Source of the DNA: Bifidobacterium sp.
GTDB lineage: Bacteria; Actinomycetota; Actinomycetes; Actinomycetales; Bifidobacteriaceae
DNA: 64,000 bases
NCBI RefSeq assembly: GCF_022640935.1
Contig: NZ_JALCCV010000001.1
Span: 62,001 to 126,000, forward strand
Direction: 5' to 3'
The notes below the pieces were generated by a model. That model saw only the letters and a program-made list of their open reading frames with translations. It had not been told where the DNA came from and ran no database searches. This document shows positions 18,550 to 28,946 of this stretch, piece after piece (the stretch's first letter is position 1; every line of letters starts with the position of its first letter). The translations under genes were made by a program, and so were the position numbers.

Positions 18550-18761
18550 TGACCGATACCCCCCCATCCGCTAGGCGCTCAGCAGCGTGTGAACCTATGC
18601 AGGCACTCCTGCTACGAGCAATACCGAAGCATATAGCATATTGGCTTCACTGTGCTGTGCTATCGCGCCCGGACAGCCATGCTGCTGCCTGTGGGGAACG
18701 CTGTGGCCGAAGGGCCATGCAAGCTTGACACTGACTGTCGATCACACTCCCCCAGCTCCCC

Positions 18762-19865
18762 TCACCGAGATCGTTGGCAACGCGGGCAGTAGTACGACGA
18801 TCGCGACCCGAAGCGTTCACGCCTGATCAGCGTGCCGCAGCGCGGGCACGGCCTGCCGGCGCGGCCGTACGCGTTGAGACCGCGCGAGAAGTAGCCGGAT
18901 TCGCCATTGACGTTGACATACAGGGAATCGAACGACGTGCCACCTTGGTCGAGGGATTCGGCGAATACCTCACGCACAGCCGCAAGCAGCCGATGCAATG
19001 TGCGCGTCGCAATGCCACGGCCGGGCCGCGCCCAGTAGATGCGCGCCCGCCACAACGACTCGTCGGCGTAGATGTTCCCCACGCCGGAGATCAGCCGCTG
19101 GTCGAGCAGCAGCGCCTTGATGCTCGATCGCGATTCTTGCATACGGGCGACGACTATGTCTTCGTCGAACGCCGGTTCCAGCGGATCCGGCGCGATGACG
19201 GTGACACTGCCAGGCACCAGCCGGCCGCGCCCATCGTCAGCAAGCGTTTCGAGCGAAAGCCGGCCGAAAACGCGCTGATCGACAAACGACAGCTCAATAG
19301 CCCGCCCGTCTGCCCGTACGAGCTGCAGCCGGGCGCGCACATGCGGTCCAGCAAGGGCCAGCGCCACCCGTGACGACCTATCGTCACCGAATTCATCGGC
19401 TATCGTGCTTCCTTGCCGCAAATCGCGGGATTGGGCGCAGACCGCCGCGTTTCGTTGCGGATCGACCGAGGGCATGGGAGACACCAGCCCCTGCAACGAA
19501 TTGTCGGACGTCGCGCAAGTCGCCGGCCCTCGCGTCGCTGCGACGCAATCCCGCAGAAGCAACTGGCCGCTCATGCCCAAGTGCGCCACCAACGCCACGG
19601 CTTGCTGAGGCTGAGAGATGCGTCGCATCGGCAGCACGCCGTCGGCAAGCGGCATCCACAGGAACTTCCCGCGTCGAACCACGGCGCCAATCCGCTCTCC
19701 TATGAGGCTGCGCGCGAAGTCAGCGCCCGAGGGATGAGGCGCCGCAGGAGCCCCATGCCGCCGCAGTATGCGTTCGTCGATCACATCAACGCCTGTGCAA
19801 ACAGCACCCATAATATGCGACGCCAGTCCGCGGCGCACGATTTCGACCTCTGGTAGCTCTGGCAT
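18762..19865 (-). CDS. mutM: Formamidopyrimidine-DNA glycosylase
   Basis: PELPEVE N-terminus, 'LLDQRLISGVGNIYADE', C-terminal zinc finger 'CPRCGTLIRRERFGSRSSYYCPRCQ'. Confidence 0.96.
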   Translation of the reverse strand: MPELPEVEIVRRGLASHIMGAVCTGVDVIDERILRRHGAPAAPHPSGADFARSLIGERIGAVVRRGKFLWMPLADGVLPMRRISQPQQAVALVAHLGMSGQLLLRDCVAATRGPATCATSDNSLQGLVSPMPSVDPQRNAAVCAQSRDLRQGSTIADEFGDDRSSRVALALAGPHVRARLQLVRADGRAIELSFVDQRVFGRLSLETLADDGRGRLVPGSVTVIAPDPLEPAFDEDIVVARMQESRSSIKALLLDQRLISGVGNIYADESLWRARIYWARPGRGIATRTLHRLLAAVREVFAESLDQGGTSFDSLYVNVNGESGYFSRGLNAYGRAGRPCPRCGTLIRRERFGSRSSYYCPRCQRSR

Positions 19866-20197
19866 GCCCCTACCCTATCGCCCTGCCAATCCTGCGTTCC
19901 ACAAACATCATCGCTCAGCGAAGACGGGACTCTCAGCCAATCGAAGGCAGGCATGCCCATGCGCCCCTCCCGGCCTGCGAACTACGCTGCCAGCGCAGCA
20001 CTTCGCGCCCGAGCAGGGGTGCAAAGCCCGGAAACCCGGGGGTACGCATGTCAACATGACTATCGGTCATTCATCCACATGCTGGCACTCTGCGTGGCGT
20101 TATGGGATGATGGATAGACGACTCGGCATCGGGGCCCAGCGGCCATCGGGATGCCGACGTCCAACGCACGCTATTCGAGTTATCACCGGGAGGAAAC

Positions 20198-20578
20198 ATG
20201 ACTTTGCACAAGCTTAACGATTTGGATCTTGAGACCATCGGCAGCCAAATCAGCGACCAGACGGACAATCTCAAATCCACGCTGCGCGACGCCGCGCAGA
20301 ACGCACAGCAGACGGTGCAGGCAAGGAACCCGCTCCCGCTGTCGAAGAAGGAGAAGAAGAGCGTTGGCGACGCACTGGCGACATTCGGTCTCGCCGCAGC
20401 CATGCTCTTCCTGGCGTTCCTGTTCTATAGGGCCATCGTCAAATCAGGCGTCAAAGCCGCATTGAAGGAACATGATGAGGATGCGGCGCGGGAATGGGAA
20501 CATGACCATTACAGCGAGTGCGATCACGCCGACCTGGAGTCCTCCGCGGATGATGAGGACGACGCGCAGGACGACTGA
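20198..20578 (+). CDS. Hypothetical small membrane protein, acidic C-terminus
   Basis: 126 aa; one TM segment 'LATFGLAAAMLFLAFLFYRAIV', RBS-like GGGAGGAAAC before ATG, terminator after stop. Confidence 0.7.
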   Translation: MTLHKLNDLDLETIGSQISDQTDNLKSTLRDAAQNAQQTVQARNPLPLSKKEKKSVGDALATFGLAAAMLFLAFLFYRAIVKSGVKAALKEHDEDAAREWEHDHYSECDHADLESSADDEDDAQDD

Positions 20579-20600
20579 ATGCCGGCCATAAGCGGCAGGG

Positions 20601-20625
20601 CCGCTCTGCGAAAACGCCAGAGCGG
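20601..20625 (+). terminator. Hairpin terminator CCGCTCTG-N9-CAGAGCGG plus T-rich tail
   Basis: 8-bp perfect stem 23 bp after the stop codon of the 20198-20578 CDS. Confidence 0.65.
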
Positions 20626-20974
20626 TTTGAGATTTCTGTTGCCATGGCATCATTTTCCCGAGGCTCTTCATGGTTGTGCTGTATATGCACTCCTCGGGTT
20701 GCTCGTATCCCGCCTATTTAAGGCCGATAGACTCCTACAGCACCTGAACTGTGCCACACATGGCCCAGTTATAATCCAATGCGGCTGTGAAGGCCCTGGT
20801 TGAGCCCGGCGCAACCCGGATGGTGGCGTCCATAGGCGTTTCGCGGGTGATTTACGGCACGCGGATCCGATGCGTTTTTCTCAGGCGTCGTGCTGCCGGA
20901 CTGCTTGCTGCTCATTCGGTAGCTGACCGTGACGAACGCGTCGGATGGCGGGAATGCGTCCCCGGCCTTCGTGT

Positions 20975-22042
20975 TTATTTGATAATCGGGCGCAGCGGGG
21001 CGGAGACGTCGATTTGATGCTTGTTGCCGATTTTGGTGGGGTCATTGATGATTTTGTCGACGACAGCCTTCTTCAAATCCAGCTGTGAGGCGTCACCCCA
21101 GATAATGATTCGATCGCCGCCATTCAACTCGGTGGTGATCGAATCCTGGGTCTGGGCGCTGACTGTAGTGATGCTCTGGCGCATCTGGTCGGGCAGGGCG
21201 CTGAGGACCTTCAGGGCCTCTCTGACCGCACGGTCGCGAAGTCCTTGGTTTACATTGCCCACTTGGATGACCGGAATGCCTTTGGCCGAAGCTCCGTTGA
21301 CCGAATTGAGCACCCGTCCTTGGCCGTCGACTGCGGCCAGCGCATTCGCGGTTTTGAGCATGGCGGCAGGTTTGTGCGCCGTCACCGTCACTGCCAATCC
21401 CCGGGGGTATTGCTTGCTGGCGGTGGCATCAGTCACGCCAGGTATGGCCTTGAGCTGCGCGGTTACATCATTGCCGGAGACCAGGAACAAGGATTTGCCG
21501 GCCTGTTTGGCCGCGATATCGTGCACGCGCTGCTCGCTGACCCATTCGTTGGCGCCGGTTACGACGATTTTCGCGGAGTCCAGCCGGAATACGCTCGAAA
21601 ACAACATCAGCCAGACCAATCCTAAGACTACGACGAGCCCAGCAACGACGATGACGACGCGCACGGCGAGCACTCGCGCATTGGCGCGGCGCCGTTCCCT
21701 GAGCCGCGCATTGAAATCGACGACTTTAGGACGCGACGCGACGCCGAGCGGACCAGCGGTCTCCCGCAGGGTCTTCGCCACGAGATCTTCGGTCTCCAGC
21801 TCGCGCGCATCCACGAATTCATCGCTGGCGCTGGAGACCCTGCGGGCTGCGGTTTTGCCCGCGCCGCTGTCCATCCGATCATTTCTGCGCTCCGAATCGC
21901 GTGGCCGCGCGGATCGACCCGCACCGCCCGAAGTCTTGCGCACGTCGCGACGTCGCGACAAGGAGCCGCCTGCACCCGAGCTTCTCAGGGGGCCATGCCT
22001 GCGCCCACGCCCGCTATCTGAACTCGCGATCCTCCTGGCCAT
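20975..22042 (-). CDS. ftsQ: Cell division protein FtsQ (POTRA)
   Basis: Single TM then 'FRLDSAKIVVTGANEWVSEQRVHDIAAKQAGKSLFLVSGNDVTAQLKAIPGVTDATASKQYPRGLAVTV'; follows murC. Confidence 0.9.
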   Translation of the reverse strand: MARRIASSDSGRGRRHGPLRSSGAGGSLSRRRDVRKTSGGAGRSARPRDSERRNDRMDSGAGKTAARRVSSASDEFVDARELETEDLVAKTLRETAGPLGVASRPKVVDFNARLRERRRANARVLAVRVVIVVAGLVVVLGLVWLMLFSSVFRLDSAKIVVTGANEWVSEQRVHDIAAKQAGKSLFLVSGNDVTAQLKAIPGVTDATASKQYPRGLAVTVTAHKPAAMLKTANALAAVDGQGRVLNSVNGASAKGIPVIQVGNVNQGLRDRAVREALKVLSALPDQMRQSITTVSAQTQDSITTELNGGDRIIIWGDASQLDLKKAVVDKIINDPTKIGNKHQIDVSAPLRPIIK

Positions 22043-23607
22043 CAGTCCTCGCAGGAATCTCGATGCGCCTGCAGCGCGTGCAGCAGCACCGGCACCATGT
22101 CAGTGATGTCGCCGGCGCCGACAGTGAAGATCACATCGCCGTGGTGCGAGCGCATCACCGCCATCTGCGCCGCAGTATGCATATCTTCGACGGCGCGGAC
22201 CCACTTGGTCGGCGGCTCGTGCGGCAGTCCGGCGGCCGCATCGACGATGCTTGACGCGCCGATGCCGGGGAAATCCTCCTGACGCTCGCGGGCCGGGTAG
22301 ACGCCGGTCACGATCACGTCATCGGCCAAGGCCAGCGCCTCGGCGAATTCATGGGCGAAGAATGCGGTGCGCGAGAACAGATGCGGCTGGAAAAGCACAT
22401 GTATATGGGACTCGGGGTAGCGCCGCCGCGCGGCTTCCAGCAATGCCTTGATCTCGGTGGGGTGATGGGCATAGTCGTCGACGACGCTCACCTGTTTCTC
22501 ACACCCGCGCACTTGGAACCGCCGCGCCGCCCCGATGAAGCCGGTAGCCGCGCCGGCCGCGACCTGCGGATCCATGCCTAGCTGGACCGCCGCAAGGATG
22601 GCCGCAGTGGCATTGCGTGCGTTGTGCAGCCCGGGAATATGCAATGCGACCGGCACGTGCATGTCGCCGATGCCGCCAAATACTCCATCCGGAATATGCA
22701 GAACGAAACGTTCCTCGCCGCTGCCTGCAGCCTCGTGCTCCGACTCGATGCCGACGAACGCCGCACCGTTGAGCTCCATCCCAGCGATCTTCCGCGTGCC
22801 GTAGGCGATGGCGCGCGCAGCCACAGTCGAATCCAGCTCCTGCAGTATGCCCAGTGCGCCGTCGTCATCGATGCTGATGATCACGCGGTCGCGCGCGCAG
22901 CCGGCATACTCGACGAATGCGGCCTGATAATGCTCCTCGTCATGATAATGATCGAGATGGTCGGCTTCGGCGTGCGTGACGATCGCGATATCGGGCCGGT
23001 ATTTGAGGAAACTGCCGTCGGATTCGTCAGCCTCGGCCACCAGCACTTCACCAGACCCTGCATGACCGCCGTCTGAAACGTTGCCGTCGGGACGTTGAAT
23101 CGAACCGCCGATCGCATAGCTTGGGTCAGCCAAAGCGCCGGCTCCGGCCGTGACGAGAATATGCGCCAGCAACGAGCTGGTCGTGGTTTTGCCATGCGCT
23201 CCGGCGACGGCCACCGCGCGCCTGCCATGCATGAGCAAGGCCAGGATATCGCTGCGATGCACAATATGGGCGCCTTGCCTGGCGGATGCGATGATCTCGA
23301 CATTATCCGGCCTGATCGCGCTGGAATACACCACGGTATGCGCGCCATCGACGTTCGCGGCCGCCTGCCCGATGGCCACTGGGATGCCCAATGATTCGAG
23401 CCGCTCGGTTTTAGCATTGGCCTCGCGGTCCGAACCGCTTACCGTCACGCCCTGCTCATGGAGCATTTCGGCGAGCACGCTCATGCCGGCGCCGCCGATC
23501 CCGATGAAATGCGTGTGTCCTAGGTCGGCCACCCCCTGCCCGGGCCCGAAGGCTGCGGCGGCCGGATCCAGCCTGATAGCATCGACGTTACCGATATTCC
23601 CTGGCAT
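22042..23607 (-). CDS. murC: UDP-N-acetylmuramate--L-alanine ligase
   Basis: 'HFIGIGGAGMSVLAEMLHEQGVTVSGSD', 'VAGAHGKTTTSSLLAHIL', 'VDDYAHHPTEIKALLEAARRRYP'; likely ATG at 23607 rather than the ORF start 23922. Confidence 0.96.
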   Translation of the reverse strand: MPGNIGNVDAIRLDPAAAAFGPGQGVADLGHTHFIGIGGAGMSVLAEMLHEQGVTVSGSDREANAKTERLESLGIPVAIGQAAANVDGAHTVVYSSAIRPDNVEIIASARQGAHIVHRSDILALLMHGRRAVAVAGAHGKTTTSSLLAHILVTAGAGALADPSYAIGGSIQRPDGNVSDGGHAGSGEVLVAEADESDGSFLKYRPDIAIVTHAEADHLDHYHDEEHYQAAFVEYAGCARDRVIISIDDDGALGILQELDSTVAARAIAYGTRKIAGMELNGAAFVGIESEHEAAGSGEERFVLHIPDGVFGGIGDMHVPVALHIPGLHNARNATAAILAAVQLGMDPQVAAGAATGFIGAARRFQVRGCEKQVSVVDDYAHHPTEIKALLEAARRRYPESHIHVLFQPHLFSRTAFFAHEFAEALALADDVIVTGVYPARERQEDFPGIGASSIVDAAAGLPHEPPTKWVRAVEDMHTAAQMAVMRSHHGDVIFTVGAGDITDMVPVLLHALQAHRDSCED

Positions 23608-23848
23608 CACACGCTCCTTGCCTGCCGTTGTTGCTCTGACGCTGTTTCGTTGAAATGACACGGTCGTACCACATGGCTTCCTGCTGAACTGACATCTCGT
23701 TGAAATGCTCGACTCCCCCCTATTATGGCTGCAGGTCGCCCCAGCGGGCCAAGCCGGCACAGAACACAACCGACATGGGTGCCTGAAACGGCTGTATACG
23801 GCAGTCTGCGCGGGATCCCAACGTACGGAATTCTCGCTGAATTGGATT

Positions 23849-25036
23849 TCACTGAGCAGGCTTTCGCCGCGCCAAGGCAAGTATCTGACGCGCCATGACC
23901 TCAGCCGCATCCCGGATCCCATATCCCCACGCCGCCTCGCCCATCATGCGCAGTCGCACGTGGTCAGACAGCAGATCGGGCACATGGGATTTTACCCATT
24001 CAGCGGTGAATTCGCGGTCGGGCACCATCAGCCCGCCGCCGGCTTCGACCACCGGCTGCGCATTGAAACGCTGCTCACCGTTGCCGATCGGCAGCGGCAC
24101 ATAGACGGCCGGCAGGCCGATGGCAGCCAGCTCCGAAACCGAGCCGGCGCCCGAGCGGCAGATCACGAGATCGGCGCAGGCGAAAGCCAAGTCGATGCGT
24201 TCGAGGTATGGCGCCAGATGATAGTCGCCCAGCCCGGCGTGCGCCGGATCGAGATCGTTGATCGTCTGCTCCCCTGCCGAAGCCGCGACCAGCTGGCACG
24301 TCTCCTCGAATTTGTTCCGCCCGGTCAGGTGAATGATCTGCGCGTGGCCGAGCAGCCCACCGGCCGATGTCGCCACGGCATGGTTGAGGCTGGCAGCGCC
24401 CAGCGACCCACCAGTGACCACGACTACCGCACGAGCCGGATCGATGCCCAGTTCCCGTGCCGCATCGGCTCGAGCCGCCGCCGGATTCGCCGCGATGCGC
24501 TGGCATAGGGCGGCGATCGCCGGGCGCAGCGGCAACCCGACGCGTTGCATCGTGGCGCCGGCGCGCGGCTTCAAGCCGGTGTTTTCGTAGGCCGTGCCGA
24601 TGAACGCGGCCCAGCGACAGCCAAGCTCATTGGCCAAGCCGGCGCGCGCGTTCTGCTCATGAATCACAATGGGAATGCCCATGTGGTGTGCCCCGGCATA
24701 CACCGGCGCCGAAGCGTAGCCGCCGAATCCGGCGACGACCTGCGTCTGCCGGCGCGTCAGGATCTCGCGCACGCGCCGGCGCTCCTCCATCCAGCGCCTG
24801 GGAAACCGCAAGGCATCAAGATCGGGTCTGCGAGGAAAGGGCACCTTGGCGATCGCGTCGAGCTCATAGCCGGCCTGCGGCACGAGATCATGTTCCAAGC
24901 CGACGGCTGTGCCGATCACGCTGATGACGGCCTCATGATCGATGTCGCTGATGGCATCGGCCACGGCGAGCAGCGGGTTGACGTGCCCTGCAGTGCCGCC
25001 TCCGGCCAAGACGATATGACGCTGTGTGTTGCTCAT
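23849..25036 (-). CDS. murG: Undecaprenyldiphospho-muramoylpentapeptide beta-N-acetylglucosaminyltransferase
   Basis: '[22 protein letters not shown]', '[15 protein letters not shown]', '[24 protein letters not shown]'. Confidence 0.97.
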   Translation of the reverse strand: MSNTQRHIVLAGGGTAGHVNPLLAVADAISDIDHEAVISVIGTAVGLEHDLVPQAGYELDAIAKVPFPRRPDLDALRFPRRWMEERRRVREILTRRQTQVVAGFGGYASAPVYAGAHHMGIPIVIHEQNARAGLANELGCRWAAFIGTAYENTGLKPRAGATMQRVGLPLRPAIAALCQRIAANPAAARADAARELGIDPARAVVVVTGGSLGAASLNHAVATSAGGLLGHAQIIHLTGRNKFEETCQLVAASAGEQTINDLDPAHAGLGDYHLAPYLERIDLAFACADLVICRSGAGSVSELAAIGLPAVYVPLPIGNGEQRFNAQPVVEAGGGLMVPDREFTAEWVKSHVPDLLSDHVRLRMMGEAAWGYGIRDAAEVMARQILALARRKPAQ

Positions 25037-25039
25037 AGT

Positions 25040-26314
25040 TCACGAGTTTAGCGCAGAAGTGCCAGCACTGATTTGCGGGTGGGCGCGCATCATGCTTACG
25101 GCCACGCCTGCAGCTACCAGGCACATGATGAGCGAGGAGCCTCCTGCCGAGACGAAGGGCATCGGCACGCCCATCACCGGAAGCAATCCGATAACGACCA
25201 TGATGTTGACCAGGCCTTGGCCCACGAGCCATATGGCGATGCACACGAGCACCATGGAAACATAGCGGCTTTCGCTTTGCATGGCCACGCTGACCAAACA
25301 CCATCCCAGCGCGACGAACATGAGGATGACCATGACAGCGCCGATGAATCCGGTCTCTTCGCCGATGATGGCGAAGATGAAATCATTGTGCGCCTCTGGC
25401 AGATAGTTCCATTTCTCGCGTGAATTGCCGATGCCTACCCCGAGCAAGCCCCCCGAACCCATTGCGTATTTCGCATGGATGGCCTGGTAGCATTCGTCGA
25501 TCGCCTGATCCGCCGAGCAAGGCTGGTATGCGGAAAGAATGCGTTGCATGCGGTTAGGGCTGGTGATGACGAACGCGGCGATGAACGCGGCAAGCAGCAC
25601 TCCCATGCTGAGCAGCCAACGCATAGGGAATCCGCCGATCAGCAGCGCCGTCACGCCGATGAACACCAGGATCAATGCCGTGCCCAAGTCTTTGCCTGCC
25701 ATGACGGCCATCAGGCATAATGCGAACATGCCTATCGGCAGGCCGTACGCCTTAATGCCGTCTTTGCCGTATCGTCGTTTGGCGAGCTCCATGCCGGCAG
25801 GCAGCCAGATGCACAGTGCCAGCTTCACCACTTCGGCCGGCTGCATGGTGAAGACGCCTTTGATGCCGATCCAGCCCGAGTTGCCATTTACGGACACGCC
25901 CAACGGCGTCATCGTCAAGAGCTGGAGCCCTATCGCCAGGCAAACGAGCACGAAACCGAAACGCCGGTATGCTTTGACAGGAACGACCATGGCCATGATG
26001 CCGAGCGCAAAGCCCAGCACGCAGTACACGCCCTGTGACAGCGCCTGCTTCCATGGCGAGGCGCCGCGTGAGATCATGGTGATCGCCGAGCTGGAGAAGA
26101 CCATGATCACACCGAAACAGGTCAGCAGTACGACCGCGATGCGAAAACCGTTATAACACCATAACGGATTGGACAGCGCGCGCACACCGCCGAAGCGTTG
26201 CGCGCGATGCTCTTCTGGATTCGAAGAAGCGTAACGCGCGTCTGCGGCCAAGCCAGCAGCTTTCGCATCCGTGGTGCGTGCGGTATGCGGAACGGAGCGC
26301 TTATTTCGCGCCAT
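25040..26314 (-). CDS. ftsW: SEDS family peptidoglycan glycosyltransferase FtsW
   Basis: Polytopic; '[21 protein letters not shown]', '[20 protein letters not shown]'. Confidence 0.95.
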   Translation of the reverse strand: MARNKRSVPHTARTTDAKAAGLAADARYASSNPEEHRAQRFGGVRALSNPLWCYNGFRIAVVLLTCFGVIMVFSSSAITMISRGASPWKQALSQGVYCVLGFALGIMAMVVPVKAYRRFGFVLVCLAIGLQLLTMTPLGVSVNGNSGWIGIKGVFTMQPAEVVKLALCIWLPAGMELAKRRYGKDGIKAYGLPIGMFALCLMAVMAGKDLGTALILVFIGVTALLIGGFPMRWLLSMGVLLAAFIAAFVITSPNRMQRILSAYQPCSADQAIDECYQAIHAKYAMGSGGLLGVGIGNSREKWNYLPEAHNDFIFAIIGEETGFIGAVMVILMFVALGWCLVSVAMQSESRYVSMVLVCIAIWLVGQGLVNIMVVIGLLPVMGVPMPFVSAGGSSLIMCLVAAGVAVSMMRAHPQISAGTSALNS

Positions 26315-27734
26315 GGTCCCGCACCCAACGACGCGACTGATCGGCGAACTGGTCGCCGCGATCGGCGTAAGACACGAACTGGTCCATCGAGGCGCAAGCC
26401 GGAGCCATCAGCACCACGTCGCCAGGTTCGGCGAAAGCGGCGGCGGCATCCACGGCCCGTTGCATCACGGTGCCGGCATCCTTCGGATCAATCACGTTCA
26501 CCGGAATATCGGGAGCCTGTGTTTTCAAGGCTTCGAGCATCAGCTCCTGGTCTGCGCCGATGACGACGGCTGCTTTGATCCGGTCACGTCGATCGGCCAC
26601 CAGCTGCTCGAATCGAGCGCCTTTGGCCAGGCCGCCGGCGATCCATACGACGCTGCCTGGCGCGAAGCCGGCAAGGGATGCGTTGGCCGCATGGGCGTTG
26701 GTCGCCTTCGAATCATCCACGAAACGGATCGACCTGCCACCCTCCGACTGCTGCTCGGCGACCGTTTCGATGCGGTGGCCGCCAGGCGAGAACCGACGCA
26801 ACGCGTCCAGCGCCGTCGCCAAGTCGGCGCCCATGCCAAGCGTCAGCGCGAGCGCCGCCAAGACGTCGGCGAGCAAATGCGGATAAGGCGTGCCGTCCGG
26901 TTCGCACAGATGGGTGAAATCAACTACCGGCGCGACGCGTGTCGCCTGCCCTTCGTCGCCGGCGACGCCGCTCCTGTCGACGATCCAGCCGTCGCATAAG
27001 CCCAGCTGCCCGGCCTTCGGCTCGTGCAAGGTGAAACCGACTGTGCGGCACCCGGAGGCTATGTCGGCCTGCGCGGCAAGGCGACTAACCCGTTCGTCGT
27101 CGGCGTTGAAGACCAGCGTGCGCGTGACGCCGCGGAACACCTTCGACTTGTCGGCGGCGTAATTCGCCATGCCGCCATGCCAGTCGAGATGGTCGTCAGC
27201 GATATTGGTGATGACGGCGCAATCCAGTTCCAGCGACTGCGTGAAATGCAGCTGGAACGAACTGAGCTCCACGCACAGCACGTCGTTGGACGGGTCGATG
27301 GCGGCGTGCGAGAGCGCATTGCCGATGTTGCCTACGGCCGGGGCGCGCAAGCCACAAGCGCTGAGCGCGGCCGAAGTCATCTGGGTCGTGGTCGTCTTGC
27401 CGTTCGTGCCTGTGATGCCTACCCACGGCGCCGGCTTCCCGGTGCGTTCGTTCGCGGCGCGCAATCGCCAGGCCAGCTCCACTTCGCTGTAGACCGCCAC
27501 GCCGTGCCGCTGGGCTTCGAGGAGGAACGGCGTACGTGGGTTGAACCCGGGCGAGGTGACCATGATATCGACCTGGCTCCAGTCCACATCGTCGAAGGAG
27601 TGCCTATCGGCTTCCGGCTTGCGCTCGTCCACCGTGACAATGCGCCCGGCGCGCCCTTGCAACACCTCCAGGGCACTGCGCCCCGAGACGCCGAGCCCTG
27701 CTATGACTATGGTCTTTTCGCTGAGATCTTCCAT
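26301..27734 (-). CDS. murD: UDP-N-acetylmuramoylalanine--D-glutamate ligase
   Basis: '[13 protein letters not shown]', '[19 protein letters not shown]', '[20 protein letters not shown]'. Confidence 0.96.
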   Translation of the reverse strand: MEDLSEKTIVIAGLGVSGRSALEVLQGRAGRIVTVDERKPEADRHSFDDVDWSQVDIMVTSPGFNPRTPFLLEAQRHGVAVYSEVELAWRLRAANERTGKPAPWVGITGTNGKTTTTQMTSAALSACGLRAPAVGNIGNALSHAAIDPSNDVLCVELSSFQLHFTQSLELDCAVITNIADDHLDWHGGMANYAADKSKVFRGVTRTLVFNADDERVSRLAAQADIASGCRTVGFTLHEPKAGQLGLCDGWIVDRSGVAGDEGQATRVAPVVDFTHLCEPDGTPYPHLLADVLAALALTLGMGADLATALDALRRFSPGGHRIETVAEQQSEGGRSIRFVDDSKATNAHAANASLAGFAPGSVVWIAGGLAKGARFEQLVADRRDRIKAAVVIGADQELMLEALKTQAPDIPVNVIDPKDAGTVMQRAVDAAAAFAEPGDVVLMAPACASMDQFVSYADRGDQFADQSRRWVRDHGAK

Positions 27735-27790
27735 ACCTTCACCTGCCTGTCAATTGTGGTCTGTGCCTGATCAGCTGTTCGACGGCCGGC

Positions 27791-28894
27791 TCAGAGCAGC
27801 AGTCCGGAGCGTCCGGCCCAGTCGGCATAGAACGTCATCAGGCCGAGAAGCACGAACATGAATTCGATCATCCAGAAACGCACGACGACCTTCGATTCGC
27901 CCCATCCGAGCAGCTCGAAATGATGGTGGATCGGCGCCATCTTGAATACGCGTTTGTGGGTGAGTTTGAAACATCCGACCTGGATGATGTCGGAGCAGGT
28001 TTCGATGACGAACAGCCCACCGATGATCACCGCAAGGAACTCCGTATGCGTGGCAATCGAGAGCGCGGCGAACAATCCGCCCAATGCCAGCGAGCCGGTG
28101 TCGCCCATAAAGATCGTGGCCGGGTTCGAGTTGAACCACAGGAAGCCAAAACAGGCCACCGCCGCGCACGCCGCGATAATCGACAGGTCCAACGGATCGG
28201 AGACCGCATAGGCGTAGCCTTCATGCCCGGAGCCCTTGAGATGGTAGTTCTCCCAGAAGGCGATGAAGGCGTAGCCGGCGAAGGCGATCATCGAAGAGCC
28301 TGAGGCCAAGCCGTCCAGCCCGTCGGCGAGGTTGACCGCGTTGGTCCACGCGGTCATCAGGAAGTTGACCCAGACGACGAAGATGATGATCGCCAGCACA
28401 CTGCCGGCAAATGCGAAATCAAAGAATGGCCGTTCAATGAAGCTCATGCCCGCCTGCGCGCTGGCGAAGCCGGATTTCGTAGGCACGATCAGCGCCAACA
28501 CCGCGTAGATGGTAGCGAAGATGAATTGCCCAGTGAATTTCGCGCCTACGGACAGCCCGAGGTTCTGTCGCTTGCTCACCTTGGCGAAGTCGTCAATGAA
28601 GCCCAGCGAGCCCATGGAGACCATGGCGAAGATCACGAGCAGCGCCGACCACGAGGGCGCGGTGCCGGAATGCAGATAACGGTAAAGCGCCGAGCTGCCC
28701 CAGCCGAGCACGATCGCGGCGATGATCGCCAGGCCTCCCATGGTCGCCGTCCCGCGCTTGATGAGGTGGGACTGCGGCCCGTCCTGGCGAATGTACTGGC
28801 CGTAGTGGAGCTTGTGCACCAGCCGGATCAGCAGCGGCGTGCCGATGATCACCACGATCAGCGACACTAGAATCCCCAAGATGAGCGAAATCAA
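27791..28894 (-). CDS. mraY: Phospho-N-acetylmuramoyl-pentapeptide transferase
   Basis: 'GTATMGGLAI', 'NAVNLADGLDGLASG', 'FMGDTGSLALGG', 'APIHHHFELLGWGE'. Confidence 0.97.
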   Translation of the reverse strand: MISLILGILVSLIVVIIGTPLLIRLVHKLHYGQYIRQDGPQSHLIKRGTATMGGLAIIAAIVLGWGSSALYRYLHSGTAPSWSALLVIFAMVSMGSLGFIDDFAKVSKRQNLGLSVGAKFTGQFIFATIYAVLALIVPTKSGFASAQAGMSFIERPFFDFAFAGSVLAIIIFVVWVNFLMTAWTNAVNLADGLDGLASGSSMIAFAGYAFIAFWENYHLKGSGHEGYAYAVSDPLDLSIIAACAAVACFGFLWFNSNPATIFMGDTGSLALGGLFAALSIATHTEFLAVIIGGLFVIETCSDIIQVGCFKLTHKRVFKMAPIHHHFELLGWGESKVVVRFWMIEFMFVLLGLMTFYADWAGRSGLLL

Positions 28895-28946
28895 TGTTGC
28901 AACCCCACTTCTCTTCCCTCTGTTCTCTCTGCCGTTGCCATTGCCG

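Noticed and set aside
16984-18552. Multiple small plus- and minus-strand ORFs as new genes
   Set aside because: They overlap pieces of P1B-ATPase and DUF1541 homology in different frames; best explained as pseudogene debris.
20790-20960. Minus-strand open stretch after ftsQ (TKAGDAFPPSDAFVTVSYRMSSKQSGSTTPEKNASDPR...) as a FtsQ extension or gene fragment
   Set aside because: Separated from FtsQ by its TAA stop, with no start/RBS or recognisable domain; not enough to claim a feature.
23608-23922. N-terminal 105-aa extension of MurC in the ORF track
   Set aside because: Arg/Cys-rich and repeat-derived; the canonical MurC start with downstream conserved sequence is at 23607.
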